A stretch of DNA of 64,000 nucleotides from Limnobaculum allomyrinae (GTDB taxonomy: Bacteria; Pseudomonadota; Gammaproteobacteria; Enterobacterales; Enterobacteriaceae): NCBI RefSeq assembly GCF_016649425.1, contig NZ_JADRCR010000005.1:62001-126000 (forward strand), written 5' to 3'. The notes under the pieces were generated by a model that did not search any database, was not told the DNA's origin, and saw nothing but the letters and a program-made list of their open reading frames with translations. The position numbers and the translations under genes are program-made. Positions 61,400 through 64,000 of the stretch are shown here, piece by piece (within the stretch, counting starts at the first letter, position 1; each line of letters starts with the position of its first letter).

Positions 61400-62056
61400 T
61401 TACCTGACAGAACACCCGAAGTTGCGATAACCATCTGATTTATCTTTGCTGCGTATCTTCGCCAGATACATGGCTCTGTCGGTCAACTCTTCGTAATCGA
61501 CTTTGAAATCGGGATTATTACGGTTTAACTGCCAAAAACCAGAAACAGGAAGATGAACCAGTCCATGATGGTCTCTATGAGAGTCTGAACGTTTGATAGT
61601 CCGTATCCAGGCATTAATGACCTTCTGAAACACACTGTAGCGGTCGAATGACGTTTCGGTATGTCTCCTGCCCGGCCATGGGTATGCGTCTTTGTTCAGC
61701 AGCAGAATCACGTGATAGTGGTGCTTTGTTTCCTCCTGATTAATCTCCCTTACCCAGAAATATCTCACCTTGCAGGTTAACGTTCCCTTACCGGTTTTTC
61801 TCTTGCGTTTAATGTCTTCAGCTATCTGGGATTTCACTGAGTCAATGAAGCGGGAGATAACGTCAGGGTAGTCGTAGTAACGTGTAGGGCAGTCCAGCCG
61901 TTCTTCTTCATCAGGAAAGCGAAGGTCAAACCTGACAGCCAGCAACCGGGGATAGTGCTCCAGGGCTTTATCGATGGTTTCTTTGATACGCCGGACATAG
62001 TACGGATTAGAGTCGTTTCTACCAGATGTCTTCTTGTGCTTTCTCTTCTTGCTCAT
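61400..62056 (-). CDS. YagK/YfjJ (inovirus Gp2-like) replication-type protein
   Basis: 218 residues. Central HHYHVILLLN has the His-hydrophobic-His of HUH endonucleases, and YLAKIRSKDK near the C-terminus offers a Tyr with downstream Lys, the usual nucleophile context. AVRFDLRFP and FWVREIN fit the strands before it. This family (YagK, YfjJ, inovirus Gp2) is linked to rolling-circle initiation in filamentous phages, and is common in CP4-like islands. Activity here is inference. Basic N-terminus (MSKKRKHKK). Confidence 0.78.
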   Translation of the reverse strand: MSKKRKHKKTSGRNDSNPYYVRRIKETIDKALEHYPRLLAVRFDLRFPDEEERLDCPTRYYDYPDVISRFIDSVKSQIAEDIKRKRKTGKGTLTCKVRYFWVREINQEETKHHYHVILLLNKDAYPWPGRRHTETSFDRYSVFQKVINAWIRTIKRSDSHRDHHGLVHLPVSGFWQLNRNNPDFKVDYEELTDRAMYLAKIRSKDKSDGYRNFGCSVR

Positions 62057-62660
62057 TGCGTTGAGTCCTTAGCTGATTGAGGTCAGTTCATCGGATCTCT
62101 GGTAATGATTTACGGAATGAGGTTGCTCTCTTCTTGTCCCTTCTGATTACTGTCGTTTCTCTGACCTGTCTCCATGGTTATGACTCTGTGTCTATGGGTA
62201 TTACTGTATGTCCATTATTAACAATACGGAGAACAGAACGGTAAGAATGGGTGGTTTGCAATAGAAGAAGAAACCTACCAAAACAGGTACCAATCGACAT
62301 GAAATCATGTGGAACTCACTCCTGAGTTATGCATGGCGTTTTTTGATAGTTTTGAGCGGCGTGGCATCGATATGTACACGTTATTTAGAGGTTGATGAAA
62401 ACTGGCTGGAATGGAGATTACATACAGTAAGTACCCCAGTATTTTTTTACGTAAACCCTGCCGTATCTCACAGTAAGAGAAGCCTACATCCAGAGATGTA
62501 CTGGAGTGATGGACTTTTTAGCGCTATATTTGTAATGCACTATTTTTTAAGAAAGTGCATCACTTTTGGGGATGCACTTATCAATAAAAAATTAATTGTA
62601 AAAATGATGATTAGTGCATCCCTGAATCAGCATTGTACCGTTAACAGACAAGGAGGATGT
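62057..62660. other. Control region between the Gp2-like and RHH genes
   Basis: 604 bases. An open frame runs in from 62307, but it lacks a ribosome binding site and its translation is not protein-like until 62661. The right half holds the GTGCATC half sites described separately. Both divergent promoters must lie here. Confidence 0.4.
62533..62620. promoter_or_regulatory. Four GTGCATC/GATGCAC half sites upstream of the RHH gene
   Basis: TAATGCACT (62533-62541), AAGTGCATC (62553-62561), GATGCACTT (62571-62579) and AGTGCATC (62613-62620). The second and third form an exact inverted repeat with 9-base arms and 9-base spacer. This is a plausible operator for the ribbon-helix-helix protein encoded 40 bases downstream. 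Confidence 0.6.
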
Positions 62661-63617
62661 GTGGCAGGTAAAAACAGAATTATGGTGAATTTTTCATCAA
62701 AAAGGCTGAAGGATGTAATTGCTAAGATTGCAGCGGAAAACCACATCAGTCAGTCGAAGGCTATTGAGAAACTGGTTTCATTCCGGCTTTTTGAGGGTAA
62801 TGGAGATCCCGTGGTTGATGCCTTCAGTAAGGCCAGTAAGAACGTTATTGAGCAACAACAGCAAAGCGATGATGAATTTCATATCGCTCTGAATACACCG
62901 TATATTAAACATTCTGTACGTCTTTATATGGCGGATGGACATATATCCGAAAGCGGCTTGCTAAAATTCACATCGGATGAATTTGGAAAGCTTAATGTTT
63001 CAATTATTGAAAAGGAAATTAAGAGGCTTATTAATGACCATATTGAAAAAATAAAGCCTAATGAATGGGTGAGAGTGTTCGGGGATGAAAATATTATTTT
63101 TTCTGATTTATGGCTGATTTTTATTAATGAGATAATTGTTGAATATAAATCCGTAAGGCTGGATTCTGGTGGTGGAGTAATCTATATTGATTTTAGAGCC
63201 AAAAACATTCGCTGTATTCCCTTTACATTTAACAAACATGATTTATTAGGGAAAAGATATTGTAATGCAATGGAGCATCTTGATTTTAATTCTGTTGAGT
63301 ACCGTACTTTTAAAAGCGTGGCAACGAAAGGCTGGAACAGAAATAAACACTCACATCTCCTGTATATTGGCCTGGCGTCTGATTCCGTTAAGGGTGGTTT
63401 TTTTATTGGTGTACAATATGAGGAAAATGATAAAAAATTTACAAAACAGTCTCCCATGTCTCCACTTTCACCCCCTGAGGAGGTATTACCTAATACATTT
63501 AACGCACGTTACAGTGAGATTAATCCAGAGCTAAAAATTAACATTTATCACATACCCGGTAGTTTTAAAATAAGAAACCTGACACCGACGCTGGAAAGTA
63601 ATATTAATAAAGGTTAA
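62661..63617 (+). CDS. Ribbon-helix-helix N-terminal protein of unknown function
   Basis: 318 residues from GTG at 62661, four bases after GGAGG. RIMVNFS (strand), SKRLKDVIAKIAAEN (helix) and SQSKAIEKLVSFRLFEG (helix) make a ribbon-helix-helix DNA-binding unit at residues 5-45. The remaining 270 residues match nothing I recognise; they include FSDLWLIFINEIIVEY, SGGGVIYIDFRAKN and a Pro/Ser-rich stretch SPMSPLSPPEE. Repeated operator-like half sites just upstream suggest autoregulation. AT-rich, island-type composition. Confidence 0.7.
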   Translation: MAGKNRIMVNFSSKRLKDVIAKIAAENHISQSKAIEKLVSFRLFEGNGDPVVDAFSKASKNVIEQQQQSDDEFHIALNTPYIKHSVRLYMADGHISESGLLKFTSDEFGKLNVSIIEKEIKRLINDHIEKIKPNEWVRVFGDENIIFSDLWLIFINEIIVEYKSVRLDSGGGVIYIDFRAKNIRCIPFTFNKHDLLGKRYCNAMEHLDFNSVEYRTFKSVATKGWNRNKHSHLLYIGLASDSVKGGFFIGVQYEENDKKFTKQSPMSPLSPPEEVLPNTFNARYSEINPELKINIYHIPGSFKIRNLTPTLESNINKG

Positions 63618-63796
63618 TTAATTTGAATAAAAAATCAAACATATATAATTAATATGCAATTTGGGTTGGTTGTTTTTTGATCTGGCTCTGTTGTGCCAGA
63701 CATTTCTACGCTGACACTTGTGCGACGCTGAACCGCTACATTGCCTGTTTCGGTATTCCCGAAAGCTGAACCCATTTCTCTGCTCAACACCTGAAC

Positions 63797-63832
63797 CAAA
63801 GGCCATGCTCCTGTAAAGGGGCATGGCCTTTG
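63797..63832 (+). terminator. Strong hairpin upstream of the YfjQ gene
   Basis: CAAAGGCCATGC (63797-63808) pairs with GCATGGCCTTTG (63821-63832), extended by inner TCC/GGG pairs. It follows the RHH gene by about 180 bases and precedes the DUF932 gene by 31. It may end the RHH transcript or be part of the next gene's leader. Confidence 0.7.
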
Positions 63833-63863
63833 TCATTTATGCAACCAGAAAAGGAAATTAACC

Positions 63864-64000
63864 ATGAGATTAGCCAGCCGTTTTGGGCGGATTAACCAGA
63901 TTCGTCGTGACCGTCCATTAACCCATGAAGAACTGATCCGCCATGTGCCCAGCGTTTTCAGTGAAAATAAACACGAATCCCGAAGTGACAGATATACCTA
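63864..64000 (+). CDS. YfjQ-type DUF932 protein, 3' end outside the window
   Basis: 45 codons visible: MRLASRFGRINQIRRDRP, then LTHEELIRHVPSVFSENKHESRSDRY. This matches the start of the CP4-57 prophage protein YfjQ (DUF932/DUF945-like) of E. coli as I recall it. AGGAAAT precedes the ATG. The frame runs off the window. In CP4-type islands it stands downstream of the YfjP-type GTPase; here several genes separate the two. Function unknown. Confidence 0.8.
   Translation, partial: MRLASRFGRINQIRRDRPLTHEELIRHVPSVFSENKHESRSDRYT

Noticed and set aside
62307-62660. Upstream extension of the RHH gene by 118 codons
   Set aside because: No ribosome binding site at the ATG, and the translation is not protein-like. 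The region contains the repeated half sites. GTG at 62661 with GGAGG and the RHH domain right after it fits better.
47590-64000. Right attachment site of the island in this window
   Set aside because: I looked for a repeat of the tRNA-Leu 3' end and did not see one. The last gene is still island-type, so the end lies outside.

Overview
The window is chromosomal DNA of a gamma-proteobacterium of the order Enterobacterales. The protein sequences of housekeeping genes (ribosomal proteins S6, S18, L9, L21 and L27, FtsH, ArgR, GlmM, Fbp, Mdh) are very close to those I know from Escherichia coli, and gene order is enteric. The family cannot be fixed from this sequence alone. Two blocks that lie far apart in E. 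coli K-12 (rpsF...mpl, and argR-mdh / ispB...secG-leuU) are joined here at an mpl/argR junction, which argues for an enteric outside the Escherichia group.

Layout. 1-4613: 3' part of a large autotransporter adhesin. 4700-6713: an orphan IS1 InsA-like DNA-binding protein, then a PLP enzyme/RidA gene pair. 6767-8400: the rpsF-priB-rpsR-rplI operon with a promoter and an S6:S18-type leader. 8505-23935: DUF488 protein, ytfB, an MFS transporter, fklB, ytfE with a perfect NsrR-type operator, cysQ, ytfK, ytfL, msrA, the tamA-tamB-ytfP operon, ppa, a 37-codon membrane-protein ORF and a TSUP permease. 24119-30155: fbp, mpl, argR, mdh, sfsB and two tandem Mu-type helix-turn-helix genes. 30214-47589: ispB, rplU-rpmA-yhbE-obgE, amyA, dacB, greA (with a terminator in its leader), yhbY, rlmE-ftsH, an envelope protein, folP-glmM, a GH25 lysozyme gene broken by an in-frame TGA, a secreted protein, secG and tRNA-Leu(GAG).

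47590-64000: a genomic island inserted at the 3' end of the tRNA-Leu gene and running off the window. It starts with a P4-type tyrosine integrase and carries a zinc-ribbon/glycine-zipper protein, a YeeP/YfjP-type GTPase, an OB-fold/DUF805 fusion, three small AT-rich membrane or secreted ORFs, a complete type I restriction-modification operon (hsdM-hsdS-hsdR), an HTH repressor, two cysteine-rich small proteins, an AlpA-like excision regulator, a YagK/YfjJ (inovirus Gp2-like) HUH-type protein, a ribbon-helix-helix protein behind four operator-like half sites, and the start of a YfjQ (DUF932) gene. Gene content matches the CP4/P4-like satellite family, so integration, excision control, possible replication and host defence are combined in one element.

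The least ordinary observations are the Mu-like early-control arrangement at sfsB (Ner-like gene divergent from two Mu-type HTH genes), the RHH gene with its repeated operator, the nonsense-interrupted lysozyme, the GraL-like terminator in the greA leader, the 31-bp triple repeat before mdh, and the zinc ribbon split by a glycine zipper.
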